Below the pieces are notes generated by a model. That model was not told the origin of the DNA. It was given only the letters and a program-made list of their open reading frames with translations, and ran no database searches. The translations under genes and the position numbers were made by a program. 64,000 nt of DNA from Neisseria brasiliensis (lineage in GTDB: Bacteria > Pseudomonadota > Gammaproteobacteria > Burkholderiales > Neisseriaceae): NCBI RefSeq assembly GCF_009671065.1, contig NZ_CP046027.1:2418001-2482000 (forward strand), written 5' to 3'. This document shows positions 16,761 through 25,789 of the stretch, piece after piece; within the stretch, counting starts at the first letter, position 1, and every line of letters starts with the position of its first letter.

Positions 16761-16779
16761 GGTAATCATTCTCATTAAA
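16761..16779. promoter_or_regulatory. Possible Fur box
   Basis: Read on the minus strand, the 19 bases centred on AATGAGAATGATTA match the classical Fur consensus at 14 of 19 positions by hand count. The site overlaps the -35 region of the MFS promoter whose -10 lies at 16787-16792. Confidence 0.4.
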
Positions 16780-16786
16780 TTTAAGT

Positions 16787-16792
16787 TATAAT
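16787..16792 (+). promoter_or_regulatory. Predicted -10 element facing the MFS gene at 16972
   Basis: A TATAAT lies 180 nt before the MFS start; the hexamer at -35 spacing (ATCATT) is poor. The remaining leader, 16800-16965, holds several full or degenerate uptake sequences and no open frame. Confidence 0.35.
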
Positions 16793-16971
16793 TTGTTTAT
16801 ATAGGAATGAAAAATAATTTTCAGACGGCATATTGTGATAAAAAGTCTCAGGCAGTCTGAATCTATCTGAACGCAAAGTTTTTTCAGACGGCCTTAAAGC
16901 CTTGGTGGCCTTTAAATTCAGGTACAATGCCCGATATTGATGAAAAGAAACATTAATTAAGCCGAATCATG

Positions 16972-18354
16972 ATGACCCAAGCTGCGAAACCTTCCCGCTG
17001 GCTGCCGCTGTTGATGGCTATTGCCATTTTCATGCAGATGCTGGATGCCACTATTTTAAATACCGCGTTACCCAAAATTGCCGAAGATTTGCACGAATCA
17101 CCGCTGAATATGCAAATGGCGGTGATTGTTTATACCTTAACTGTGGCGCTCTTGATTCCTTTAAGCGGCTATTTGGTTGACCGCTTGGGCACGAAAAAAG
17201 TATTTCTCGCTTCTATTTCGATTTTTATGCTGGGTTCGCTATTGTGTGCTGCTGCGCCCAATTTGCCGATGTTGGTGTTGGCTAGGGCGGTGCAAGGGAT
17301 TGGCGGCTCAATGTTGGTACCGGTGCCGCGTTTGACCATTTTGCGTGTGTATGAAAAGTCGCAGTTACTCAATGCGTTTAACTACGCGGTGATGCCGGCT
17401 TTAATCGGGCCGGTGTTGGGGCCGTTGGTAGGCGGTTATTTGGTGGAATATGCGTCTTGGCATTGGATTTTTTTGCTGAATCTGCCGATTGGTTTGATGG
17501 GCTTAATCGTTGGCTGGAAAATTATGCCTGATGTTAAAGGTGAGAAAACGGCCTTGGATTTGAGCGGGTTTTTGATGTTTGCCGCGGCGGCGTGTGCGCT
17601 AACCTTATCTGTGGAAATTGTGTCTCATACCAATGCTGCTCCCTTTTCATTGCTGCTGGCAGCAACGGGCGCGGTGTTGATGTGGCTGTATTACCGTCAT
17701 GCGAAAACCACGCCCAATCCGATTTATGCCGGCCATTTGTTTAAAGTGCGCACGTTCCGCTTAGGCTTAACCGGTAATTTGCTCAGCCGCTTGGGGATTA
17801 GCTCGATACCGTTTTTGCTGCCTTTATTGTTTCAGGTGGCCTTTGGGTATAGCGCGAGCCTGTCGGGTTGGCTGGTGGCGCCGATTGCGTTGGCTTCGTT
17901 GCTGGTGAAGCCTGCCATTAAGCCGATTATGGCGCGATTTGGTTATCGTAATGTATTGATTTGGAACACGCGCATTTTGGGTGTGTTGATTATGCTGTTG
18001 GCGATACCGGGTGCAGAAGCGCCGTTGGTGGTGTGGGTGATTTTGTTGCTGCTGATGGGTACTTGCAATTCTATTCAGTTTTCATCGATGAACACGCTCA
18101 CGCTGGCGGATTTACGCGGCTATCAAACCGGCAGCGGCAACAGCCTGATGGCGGTGAATCAGCAATTGGCGATTGCGTTGGGCATTGCCTTGGGCGCACT
18201 GATGCTTCAGCTTTGGCGTGGCAGCAGTTTCGCGCAAACGGATTTACATATTGCGTTCCAGCTTACTTTTATTGGCGTTGGCATGATTACTTTGATATCC
18301 AGCCTGATTTTTAGCCGCTTACATGTTACTGATGGCCAAAATCTTACAGGCTGA
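16972..18354 (+). CDS. MFS transporter, DHA2 family (MdtD/EmrB-like)
   Basis: This is a 460-residue inner-membrane carrier. It shows the DHA2 N-terminal block MQMLDATILNTALPKIAEDL, motif A as GYLVDRLGTKKVF, and motif B/C-type segments RAVQGIGGSMLVPVPRL and GPVLGPLVGGYLVEY. These are close to MdtD-type exporters. ATG codons lie at 16969 and 16972; the second is used here, and either is possible. The stop codon TGA at 18352-18354 is completed by the first two bases of the MITE at 18353, so the C-terminus was set by that insertion. A possible Fur box upstream suggests iron-linked control, which is inference only. Confidence 0.87.
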   Translation: MTQAAKPSRWLPLLMAIAIFMQMLDATILNTALPKIAEDLHESPLNMQMAVIVYTLTVALLIPLSGYLVDRLGTKKVFLASISIFMLGSLLCAAAPNLPMLVLARAVQGIGGSMLVPVPRLTILRVYEKSQLLNAFNYAVMPALIGPVLGPLVGGYLVEYASWHWIFLLNLPIGLMGLIVGWKIMPDVKGEKTALDLSGFLMFAAAACALTLSVEIVSHTNAAPFSLLLAATGAVLMWLYYRHAKTTPNPIYAGHLFKVRTFRLGLTGNLLSRLGISSIPFLLPLLFQVAFGYSASLSGWLVAPIALASLLVKPAIKPIMARFGYRNVLIWNTRILGVLIMLLAIPGAEAPLVVWVILLLLMGTCNSIQFSSMNTLTLADLRGYQTGSGNSLMAVNQQLAIALGIALGALMLQLWRGSSFAQTDLHIAFQLTFIGVGMITLISSLIFSRLHVTDGQNLTG

Positions 18355-18495
18355 GACCTTTGCAAAATCTCCATCTTTGGCACATTTCTTCGTTATGCGC
18401 TGCTCGAAAGCTTGCCTATCTTTGTGATATGCCTGTGCTTTCTGTGCTGCTATAACTTTGAACTGTGCTCAAATCTGGAGTTTTGCAAAGGTCTC
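18353..18495 (+). repeat. MITE-like inverted-repeat element, copy 2
   Basis: This 143-bp copy has ends GAGACCTTTGCAAAA and, inverted, TTTTGCAAAGGTCTC. It has the same orientation as the copy at 1217 and shares its interior, including a long block from TCTTTGGCACATTTC onward. It touches the 3' end of the MFS gene and supplies its stop codon. Confidence 0.78.
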
Positions 18496-18626
18496 AAACT
18501 CGCAATAAAAATCAGGTAAAATGCGCAAAGCAACAATTTAAATTCATTTTTTCAGACGGCATGCAAGGAATAAACCTGCACTGGTGTATTGTATTTTCAT
18601 GAGGCCGTCTGAAAACCATTATCTCA

Positions 18627-20159
18627 ATGAAGACAACCTTATTAACATTCATGTTACCAGCGTTTCTTGTCGGCTGCGCCGCTTTGCCACCTTTAGATGA
18701 GCGGACAGAAAGCCAATATATCGAAGTGGATTCTGCACCGCGCTTGGAAGCGATTTTAAAACCGTCGCAACAAGGCGAGATTGATGATGATCCGGCGACT
18801 TCAGGCATCTATTTGTTAAACGATGCGCATGAAGCCTTTGTCGCGCGCGCGGCTTTGATTGAAGCGGCCGATGTCAGCTTGGATTTGCAATATTATATTT
18901 GGCACAACGATATTTCCGGTCGCTTGCTGTTTAATCTGGTGCACCGTGCTGCCGAGCGCGGTGTACGCGTGCGCATGCTTTTGGATGACAACAACACCAA
19001 CGGTTTAGACAATGTTTTACTGGCGCTCGACAGCCACCCGAATATCGAAATCCGCTTGTTTAATCCGTTTGTATCGCGCAAATGGCGTGCGTTAAGTTAT
19101 CTCACCGACTTTCCGCGACTCAACCGCCGCATGCACAATAAATCGCTGACGGCCGACAACCGCGCCACCATTCTCGGCGGACGCAACATCGGTGACGAAT
19201 ATTTCCAAGTCGGCGAAGACACCGTGTTTGCCGATTTGGATATTTTGGCGACCGGACCGGTGGTGACGGATGTGTCCGAAGATTTCGACCGCTATTGGGC
19301 GAGCAATTCTTCCTATAATGCCACCAGTGTGATTAAAAAAGGCAGCATAGAAAAAGGCTACCAAGAGCTGGAATGCGACCGCTCAGACAGCAATGAAGTT
19401 TTAGCCAAATACCGCAAAGAAGTCGAAAATTCGGGCTTGTTTAAATCCATGCAAGAAAACAATATTGAGTGGTTTAACGTGCATACCCGCCTGATTAGCG
19501 ACGATCCGGCCAAAGGCTTAAACCGCGACCGCTCCAAGCAGCCGATTAGCCAGCGCTTATTTGCCGCATTGCAAAAGCCGCAAGAAAGCATTTATTTGGT
19601 GTCGCCGTATTTTGTGCCGACCAAAAGCGGTACAGAAGCCTTGTCGCAGATGGCCAAAGAAGGCATTGATGTGAACGTGTTGACCAATTCATTGCAGGCA
19701 ACCGATGTGGCGGCGGTGCATTCGGGCTATGTGAAATACCGCAAGCCCTTGCTCAAAGCCGGCGTGCATCTTTATGAATTGCAGCCCAACCATGCCGTGC
19801 CGAAAACCAAAGACCGCGGCTTGACCGGTAGCTCGGCCACCAGTTTGCATGCCAAAACCTTTATCGTCGATGCCAAGCGGGTGTTTATCGGCTCATTCAA
19901 TCTCGACCCGCGTTCGGCACGCCTGAATACCGAAATGGGCGTGGTTATTGAAAGCCCTGAAGTGGCCGGCATGATGCAGCGCAGCTTGGTGGAAACCACG
20001 CCGAAATACGCCTATAAAGTGACCATGAACAAATTCCACAAGCTGCATTGGTATAATCCCGAAGACGGCAAAACCTACGGCAAAGAGCCGGAAGCAGGTT
20101 TTTGGAAACGTGTGACCGCGCGCATATTGTCGTTCCTGCCGATTGAAAGTTTGCTGTAA
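18627..20159 (+). CDS. Phospholipase D-family lipoprotein, ClsC/YmdC-like
   Basis: The product is 510 residues with two HKD motifs: HNKSLTAD near residue 173 with the trailing GGRNIGDEYF, and HAKTFIVD near residue 409 with GSFNLDPRS. The N-terminus is a lipoprotein signal with lipobox LVGC, so the enzyme is probably anchored at the periplasmic face of a membrane. E. coli ClsC, its closest known type, makes cardiolipin from phosphatidylethanolamine and phosphatidylglycerol; here the reaction is inferred. No strong RBS is seen before the ATG. The stop falls just before an uptake sequence and the next gene is 28 nt away, so the two are likely co-transcribed. Confidence 0.88.
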   Translation: MKTTLLTFMLPAFLVGCAALPPLDERTESQYIEVDSAPRLEAILKPSQQGEIDDDPATSGIYLLNDAHEAFVARAALIEAADVSLDLQYYIWHNDISGRLLFNLVHRAAERGVRVRMLLDDNNTNGLDNVLLALDSHPNIEIRLFNPFVSRKWRALSYLTDFPRLNRRMHNKSLTADNRATILGGRNIGDEYFQVGEDTVFADLDILATGPVVTDVSEDFDRYWASNSSYNATSVIKKGSIEKGYQELECDRSDSNEVLAKYRKEVENSGLFKSMQENNIEWFNVHTRLISDDPAKGLNRDRSKQPISQRLFAALQKPQESIYLVSPYFVPTKSGTEALSQMAKEGIDVNVLTNSLQATDVAAVHSGYVKYRKPLLKAGVHLYELQPNHAVPKTKDRGLTGSSATSLHAKTFIVDAKRVFIGSFNLDPRSARLNTEMGVVIESPEVAGMMQRSLVETTPKYAYKVTMNKFHKLHWYNPEDGKTYGKEPEAGFWKRVTARILSFLPIESLL

Positions 20160-20187
20160 GGCCGTCTGAAAAGCGAAAGGAAAAGCG

Positions 20188-20730
20188 ATGAAATCGATTT
20201 GGAAAGCTTTGTTTTTAGCTGCAAGCGCAACGCTGTTGGCTTCGTGTGGCACCACCGCCAAAAAGCCGAAGAAAACGGTGAAAACTGCCAAGCAGGCACC
20301 GACGCGCAAAATCCAGCCTGTGCGCATCAGCCATATCGACCGCGCACATGGTTCGCAAGAAATCATGATTCAAAGCATGGGCTTGGTCGGCACGCCTTAC
20401 AAATGGGGCGGCAGTACCACCGCTACCGGCTTCGATTGCAGCGGCATGATTCAATACATCTACAAAAACGCACTCGGCGTAAATCTGCCGCGCACCGCCC
20501 GCGATATGGCCGCCGCTTCGCGTAAAATCCCCGACAGCCAATTGAAGCCGGGCGATTTGGTGTTTTTCAACACCAGTAAGCGCACCAAGTATTCGCATGT
20601 CGGCATCTACATTGGCAACGGCGAATTTATTCACGCACCAAGCAGCGGTAAAACCATTCAAACCGAAAAACTGACCAAGCCGTTTTACGCCAAAAATTAC
20701 TTGGGCGCGCATACCTTTTTCATCAATTGA
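20188..20730 (+). CDS. NlpC/P60-family lipoprotein peptidase
   Basis: This 180-residue lipoprotein has lipobox LASC and a lysine-rich linker. It is followed by an NlpC/P60 domain with the catalytic Cys in FDCSGM, the His in SHVGIY, and a third polar residue in FIHAPS. Such enzymes cut stem peptides of peptidoglycan (D-Glu/DAP bonds). The layout matches small Spr/MepS-like lipoproteins. An AAAGGAAAAG RBS lies just before the ATG. Confidence 0.9.
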   Translation: MKSIWKALFLAASATLLASCGTTAKKPKKTVKTAKQAPTRKIQPVRISHIDRAHGSQEIMIQSMGLVGTPYKWGGSTTATGFDCSGMIQYIYKNALGVNLPRTARDMAAASRKIPDSQLKPGDLVFFNTSKRTKYSHVGIYIGNGEFIHAPSSGKTIQTEKLTKPFYAKNYLGAHTFFIN

Positions 20731-20767
20731 TGCCGTCTGAAAAGCAATATTTGTTAAGTCATCATTA

Positions 20768-20795
20768 AGGCCGTCTGAAAATATTCAGACGGCCT
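20768..20795 (+). terminator. Uptake-sequence hairpin after the NlpC/P60 gene
   Basis: AGGCCGTCTGAA and its complement are separated by 4 nt; there is no clear T run. Confidence 0.5.
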
Positions 20796-20821
20796 CAACC
20801 CAATCAAAATAAGGAAACATC

Positions 20822-21727
20822 ATGCACACAGAAGCCGTGTTAACCGTATTGAAAAATTTGCAAAACCACATCTGCGCCGCATTGGAAGCCGAAGACGGCG
20901 GCGCGGTGTTTGTGCGCGATGAATGGACGAGCAAACTCGGCAAAGGCGAATCACGCGTGTTGAAAAACGGCGCGGTGTTCGAGCAGGCAGGCGTGAATTT
21001 TTCCCATGTTAAAGGCGAAAAAATGCCTGCATCGGCTACTGCGCACCGCCCCGAATTGGCCGGTGCCGCATTTGAAGCCATGGGTGTGTCGCTGGTGATT
21101 CATCCGAAAAATCCGTATGTGCCAACCAGTCATGCCAATGTGCGTTTTTTCATTGCTTATCCTGAAAACCAAGCACCGGTGTGGTGGTTTGGTGGCGGCT
21201 TCGACCTGACGCCGTTTTACCCGTTTGAAGAAGATATTTTGCATTGGCACCGCGTGGCGGAAAATCTGTGCCGCCCATTTGGCGCGGAAGTTTATCCTGA
21301 ATACAAAAAATGGTGTGACGACTATTTCTATCTCAAGCACCGAGGCGAAACCCGCGGTGTAGGCGGCCTGTTTTTTGACGACTTAAACCGCTGGGATTTC
21401 GACACCTGCCTGAACTTTATCCAAGCTGTCGGCGAAGGTTATGTGCAAGCTTATCAACCGATTGTTGCCAAACGCAAAAACACCGCATATGGCGAACGCG
21501 AACGCAATTTCCAACTTTACCGCCGCGGCCGCTATGTCGAATTCAATCTGGTGTGGGACAGAGGTACGCTCTTCGGTCTGCAAAGCGGCGGCCGCACCGA
21601 AAGCATTTTGATGTCGATGCCGCCGCTGGTGCGCTTTGAATACCAATATCAACCGGAAGCAGGCAGCGATGAAGCGCGTTTAAACGGGTTTTTAACGCCG
21701 CGAGATTGGTTGAATGAATTGGCATAA
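20822..21727 (+). CDS. hemF: Coproporphyrinogen-III oxidase, oxygen-dependent
   Basis: HemF performs the O2-dependent oxidative decarboxylation of coproporphyrinogen III to protoporphyrinogen IX in heme synthesis. The 301-residue length is standard. Signature blocks are HPKNPYVPTSHANVRFF, WWFGGGFDLTPFYPF, HRGETRGVGGLFFDDL and NLVWDRGTLFGLQSGGRTESILMSMPP. AAGGAAAC lies before the ATG. It stands between two hairpins as a single gene. Confidence 0.97.
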   Translation: MHTEAVLTVLKNLQNHICAALEAEDGGAVFVRDEWTSKLGKGESRVLKNGAVFEQAGVNFSHVKGEKMPASATAHRPELAGAAFEAMGVSLVIHPKNPYVPTSHANVRFFIAYPENQAPVWWFGGGFDLTPFYPFEEDILHWHRVAENLCRPFGAEVYPEYKKWCDDYFYLKHRGETRGVGGLFFDDLNRWDFDTCLNFIQAVGEGYVQAYQPIVAKRKNTAYGERERNFQLYRRGRYVEFNLVWDRGTLFGLQSGGRTESILMSMPPLVRFEYQYQPEAGSDEARLNGFLTPRDWLNELA

Positions 21728-21731
21728 TGTT

Positions 21732-21769
21732 GAGGCCGTCTGAAAGCCCTATTAATTTCAGACAGCCTC
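21732..21769 (+). terminator. Uptake-sequence hairpin after hemF
   Basis: GAGGCCGTCTGAAA pairs with TTTCAGACAGCCTC; one G-T pair comes from a degenerate uptake sequence. Confidence 0.55.
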
Positions 21770-21864
21770 AAACCTCAATAAATGAAAAGTAAATACAGGT
21801 ATAGCAAACTCATCTTTATTTCATATTAGAAAACGACAAATTAAGATACTGATTTGCGCCTGAT

Positions 21865-21873
21865 TGGTATAAA
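21865..21873 (+). promoter_or_regulatory. Predicted extended -10 promoter of ilvD
   Basis: TGGTATAAA (TGn followed by TATAAA) lies about 80 nt upstream of the ilvD ATG. No convincing -35 is seen. Confidence 0.35.
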
Positions 21874-21954
21874 ATAACGACTTTATTTTTGTTAACAATT
21901 TCCCCATTTTTCAGACGGCCTTTAAATACGCCACCATAAACAAAGGAACACAAC

Positions 21955-23814
21955 ATGCCGGACTACCGCTCCAAAACCTCTACCCACGGCCGCAATATGG
22001 CCGGTGCGCGCGCATTGTGGCGTGCCACCGGTGTGGCTGACGCCGATTTTGGCAAACCGATTATTGCCATTGCCAACTCGTTTACCCAATTCGTGCCGGG
22101 TCACGTTCACTTACACAATATGGGTCAATTGGTGGCGCGCGAAATCGAAAAAGCCGGTGCGATTGCCAAAGAATTCAACACCATCGCGGTGGATGACGGT
22201 ATCGCCATGGGGCACAGCGGCATGTTATACAGCCTGCCAAGCCGCGATTTGATTGCCGATTCGATTGAATACATGGTTAATGCCCACTGCGCCGATGCGC
22301 TGGTGTGTATTTCCAACTGCGACAAAATCACCCCGGGCATGTTGATGGCGGCCATGCGTTTGAACATTCCGACTATTTTCGTATCCGGCGGTCCGATGGA
22401 AGCGGGTAAAGTGATTGGTGCGATTAATATTGCCGACGAGCGTCGTTTGGACTTGATTGACGCCATGATTGAAGCGGCGGACGACAATGTTTCCGATGTG
22501 CAGATTCAGGAAGTCGAGCAAAACGCGTGTCCGACTTGCGGTTCGTGCTCCGGCATGTTTACCGCCAACTCAATGAACTGCCTGACCGAAGCCTTGGGCT
22601 TGTCGCTGCCGGGCAACGGCTCTTACTTGGCTACCCATGCCGGCCGCAAAGATTTGTTCTTGGAAGCAGGCCGTCTGATTGTCGAGATTACCCGCCGCTA
22701 CTACGAACAAGACGATGAATCGGTATTGCCGCGCAGCATCGCCACCAAAGCCGCTTTTGAAAACGCCATGACCATGGACATCGCCATGGGCGGCTCGACC
22801 AACACCATTTTGCACTTGCTGGCCGTGGCCAATGAAGCCGGTGTCGATTTCAAAATGGCCGACATCGACCGCTTGAGCCGCGTGGTGCCGTGTATCTGCA
22901 AAACCGCGCCGAACAATCACGATTACTACATGGAAGATGTGCATCGTGCGGGCGGCATTTTCGGTATTTTGAAAGAGCTGGAAAAAGCGGGCAAACTGCA
23001 TACCGATATTCCAACCATTCACGCGCCGACTTTGAAAGAAGCCATTGCCAAATGGGACGTTACCAATCCGGAAAACACCGAAGCCATCGAACGCTTCAAA
23101 GCCGCACCGGGCGGCGTGCGCACCACGCAAGCCTTCTCGCAAAACCGCATGTGGAAAACGCTTGATCTTGACCGTGAAAAAGGCTGTATCCGCAGCGTCG
23201 AACACGCTTATTCGCAAGACGGCGGCTTGGCCGTATTGTTCGGCAACATCGCCGAGCGCGGTTGCGTGGTGAAAACCGCCGGTGTGGACGACAGCATTCT
23301 GAAATTCACCGGCCGCGCACGCGTGTTTGAAAGCCAAGATGCTGCCGTAGAAGGCATTTTGGCTAACGAAATCGTGGCCGGCGACATCGTCATCATCCGC
23401 TACGAAGGCCCAAAAGGCGGCCCGGGTATGCAGGAAATGCTGTATCCGACTTCTTATTTGAAATCAAAAGGTTTGGGCAAAGCCTGCGCCTTGCTGACCG
23501 ACGGTCGCTTCTCCGGCGGTACTTCAGGGTTGAGCATCGGCCACGCTTCACCGGAAGCGGCAGAAGGGGGCGCCATCGGTTTGGTGAACGAAGGCGATAC
23601 CATCGAAATCGATATTCCAAACCGTAGCATCAACCTGATGATTTCCGATGAAGAATTGGCACAACGCCGTGCCGAGATGGAAGCACGCGGCAGCCAAGCT
23701 TGGAAGCCGGTCAACCGCGACCGCTACGTTTCCCAAGCCCTGCGCGCATATGGCCTGATGGCGACTTCCGCCGACAAAGGTGCCGTGCGCGACGTATCGC
23801 AGATCGAACGCTAA
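21955..23814 (+). CDS. ilvD: Dihydroxy-acid dehydratase
   Basis: IlvD dehydrates 2,3-dihydroxy-isovalerate and -methylvalerate in valine and isoleucine synthesis. The 619-residue length matches the family. Cluster cysteines lie in CISNCDKITPGM and CPTCGSCSGMFTANSMNC, and the C-terminal DGRFSGGTSGLSIGHASPEA is diagnostic. The start MPDYRSKTSTHGRNMAGARALW is conserved. No leucine/valine-rich leader peptide or attenuator was seen in the roughly 80-nt leader. Confidence 0.97.
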   Translation: MPDYRSKTSTHGRNMAGARALWRATGVADADFGKPIIAIANSFTQFVPGHVHLHNMGQLVAREIEKAGAIAKEFNTIAVDDGIAMGHSGMLYSLPSRDLIADSIEYMVNAHCADALVCISNCDKITPGMLMAAMRLNIPTIFVSGGPMEAGKVIGAINIADERRLDLIDAMIEAADDNVSDVQIQEVEQNACPTCGSCSGMFTANSMNCLTEALGLSLPGNGSYLATHAGRKDLFLEAGRLIVEITRRYYEQDDESVLPRSIATKAAFENAMTMDIAMGGSTNTILHLLAVANEAGVDFKMADIDRLSRVVPCICKTAPNNHDYYMEDVHRAGGIFGILKELEKAGKLHTDIPTIHAPTLKEAIAKWDVTNPENTEAIERFKAAPGGVRTTQAFSQNRMWKTLDLDREKGCIRSVEHAYSQDGGLAVLFGNIAERGCVVKTAGVDDSILKFTGRARVFESQDAAVEGILANEIVAGDIVIIRYEGPKGGPGMQEMLYPTSYLKSKGLGKACALLTDGRFSGGTSGLSIGHASPEAAEGGAIGLVNEGDTIEIDIPNRSINLMISDEELAQRRAEMEARGSQAWKPVNRDRYVSQALRAYGLMATSADKGAVRDVSQIER

Positions 23815-23824
23815 TCGGCAGTAA

Positions 23825-23867
23825 CAGGCTGTCTGAAATATTGAAATATCATGTTTCAGACGGCCTG
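23825..23867 (+). terminator. Hairpin after ilvD
   Basis: CAGGCTGTCTGAAA pairs with TTTCAGACGGCCTG across a loop. The stem ends 14 nt before the small ORF at 23881. Confidence 0.5.
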
Positions 23868-23880
23868 ACGAAAGAATGTG

Positions 23881-24009
23881 ATGGATAAATTCGTTATCGC
23901 CATGATTGCCTTAGCCGTCATCTTATTGATTTTGATAGGCGGCGGTTTTGTGGCGACCGAATATTTGAAGAAACATCCGGATACATTCCAAGTGCAGCCG
24001 AAAAGGTGA
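23881..24009 (+). CDS. Predicted 42-residue single-pass membrane protein
   Basis: A short frame starts at an ATG with GAAAGAA upstream and reads MDKFVIAMIALAVILLILIG, then a short positively charged tail (EYLKKHPDTFQVQPKR). About 20 hydrophobic residues would span the membrane once. It has its own downstream hairpin, which supports a real gene. No family is recognised. It lies between ilvD and a CAP-domain gene. Confidence 0.5.
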   Translation: MDKFVIAMIALAVILLILIGGGFVATEYLKKHPDTFQVQPKR

Positions 24010-24023
24010 ATTGATTGAGTATT

Positions 24024-24060
24024 AAGGCCGTCTGAAAAAATAGTATTTTCAGACGGCCTT
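24024..24060 (+). terminator. Hairpin after the 42-residue ORF
   Basis: AAGGCCGTCTGAAAA pairs with its complement across a short loop, 14 nt after the TGA. Confidence 0.6.
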
Positions 24061-24137
24061 GGTTTTATCTTTGGTAGAATGCCGTTATCCAAACAATTAT
24101 GCTGAATGGCTTAATCAAGGCCGTCTGAAACGCAACC

Positions 24138-25427
24138 ATGAAATCCCTTATTCTTTGGCTCAGCCTGTTTGCCGCTGTGTTCGCCTTTTTTCAATACCAG
24201 CAATCGCCCAAAATTGCACCGGAGCAGTTGCTGCAGGCGAGTGCGCCGCAGGATCGTGCGGCGGTAGCAGGCTTGGACGGCTTGAGCTATTTGAACTTCT
24301 TGCGCGAAACGGCCGGTTTGCAGTCCTTGGCGCATTCGACGATATTGGAGCAATCTGCCCGCAATCATGCGCTGTATCTGACTGAAAATCCCGATGACGG
24401 TCATGATGAACACAATCGCGCCAGCCGTTATTTTACCGGCAACAGGCCGTCTGAACGGGCAAGGCGGGTGGGTTATCTTTATGATGGTGTGCATGAGAAT
24501 GTCAGCACCAGCAGTCGTTTTCAGGATGCGGATAGGGCGGCTGAATTTGCTGTGCATCAGCAGCTTGACGGTTTGATGACGGCAATTTATCACCGCTTTT
24601 CTTTGTTGGAGCAAAGCATTAACGAAGCCGGCGTGGCCTATGAAAGCGGCCGCAATCATACTGCTTTGGTGGTGAATCAAGGGCATAAAGGGTTTAACCG
24701 ATTGTGTGGTTTAGGCCGTCTGAAAGCTGAGCCAAATCGCCATTACTACAAGCAATCGTGTCACAACGGCGCGGTGGTGTATGTCGATGAAGTGCAAAAC
24801 CGTCGCGAGCTTTTATACACGGTTTACCCGATGGGTCATTTTGCCATGCCCGATTTTCAAGGCGAGCGGCCGGATCCGATGCCGGGGCATGAGTTTACCG
24901 GTAATCCGGTGAGCATTGCTTTTTCCGAACAAGCCGGGCGCGTGGAAATGCGCTCGTTTAAATTGTATCAAGGCGAGCAGGAAATCACCCATAAACGCGT
25001 GTTAACCCAACACAACGACCCGAACCGGCAATTTAGCGCGCGGCAATTTGCGCTGTTTCCCGTTCGGCCTTTGGAATACGACACGCTGTATCGGGCGGTG
25101 TTTGAGTTTGAGCGCAAGGGTAAACCGGAGCGCGCTGAATGGACATTCCGCACCAAAAAACCGGATTATCCGTATTTTATTGTCGAAGGCGGTGAGAAAC
25201 TCTCGCTGCAGTCGGGCGAGAAATATTTTATCCATTGGCGCAATCGGTGGTGCTTAAAAACCTGCCCGCAATTGGTCTATCAGCAGCGCGGCGGAGCGAA
25301 ATTGGAAGTGTTGGAACGGCAAATCGGCGGTGTGTTGGTACGTGTGACGGGTGTGGCAGGTGGCGATGTGCGGCTGATGTTTGAAGGCGAGAAGGAAAAA
25401 GCGTTGGCACTTTATCTTGCTTCTTAA
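24138..25427 (+). CDS. CAP-domain (SCP/PR-1-like) exported protein
   Basis: The 429-residue product starts with a hydrophobic signal or anchor (MKSLILWLSLFAAVFAFF). Residues about 50-190 form a bacterial CAP domain: FLRETAGLQSLAHSTILEQSARNHALYL, the HDEHNRASRYF stretch, and HENVSTS match the conserved His/Glu-bearing blocks. The C-terminal 200 residues hold no domain I recognise; they contain beta-rich segments and are rich in Arg. The function of bacterial CAP proteins is not settled. The gene start lies directly after an uptake sequence and lacks a clear RBS. Confidence 0.8.
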   Translation: MKSLILWLSLFAAVFAFFQYQQSPKIAPEQLLQASAPQDRAAVAGLDGLSYLNFLRETAGLQSLAHSTILEQSARNHALYLTENPDDGHDEHNRASRYFTGNRPSERARRVGYLYDGVHENVSTSSRFQDADRAAEFAVHQQLDGLMTAIYHRFSLLEQSINEAGVAYESGRNHTALVVNQGHKGFNRLCGLGRLKAEPNRHYYKQSCHNGAVVYVDEVQNRRELLYTVYPMGHFAMPDFQGERPDPMPGHEFTGNPVSIAFSEQAGRVEMRSFKLYQGEQEITHKRVLTQHNDPNRQFSARQFALFPVRPLEYDTLYRAVFEFERKGKPERAEWTFRTKKPDYPYFIVEGGEKLSLQSGEKYFIHWRNRWCLKTCPQLVYQQRGGAKLEVLERQIGGVLVRVTGVAGGDVRLMFEGEKEKALALYLAS

Positions 25428-25432
25428 ATGAG

Positions 25433-25463
25433 TAGGCCGTCTGAAAGCCATTCAGACGGCCTA
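25433..25463 (+). terminator. Hairpin after the CAP-domain gene
   Basis: TAGGCCGTCTGAA and its complement have a 5-nt loop and follow the stop by 5 nt. Confidence 0.55.
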
Positions 25464-25546
25464 AACAATTGTTGCCAAGCCGTTTAAGGATTATCGAAAT
25501 TTAACCGGAAAGCTGTTAAAATACCGTTTTCATCCCATCGGCTGCC

Positions 25547-25789
25547 ATGATGACTAATCCGAAAATTCAAGCCAACACGCGTTATGCGTTTGTGTGTATT
25601 GCGTTGATGATGTTGACGTTTTTGGTGTTTGTCGTGTTAATGGTTGCGCCTTTGGGCTTGAGCATGAATCATCAAATTATGGCCATGCGCGTTTCGTTGT
25701 ATGCGCTGGTGCTGTTTGCTGTTTTGGGCGGCATTTTTTCCATCAGAGTGGCTATGCTGCGTAAAAACAGTACGAAAGTAATCAAATGA
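25547..25789 (+). CDS. Small two-pass membrane protein
   Basis: This 80-residue protein has two hydrophobic segments (about residues 13-37 and 46-68) and a basic C-terminus (RVAMLRKNSTKVIK). The start may be at 25547 or 25550 (ATGATG). Its stop overlaps the ATG of the DUF971 gene by 4 nt, so the two are translationally coupled. No family recognised. Confidence 0.7.
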   Translation: MMTNPKIQANTRYAFVCIALMMLTFLVFVVLMVAPLGLSMNHQIMAMRVSLYALVLFAVLGGIFSIRVAMLRKNSTKVIK

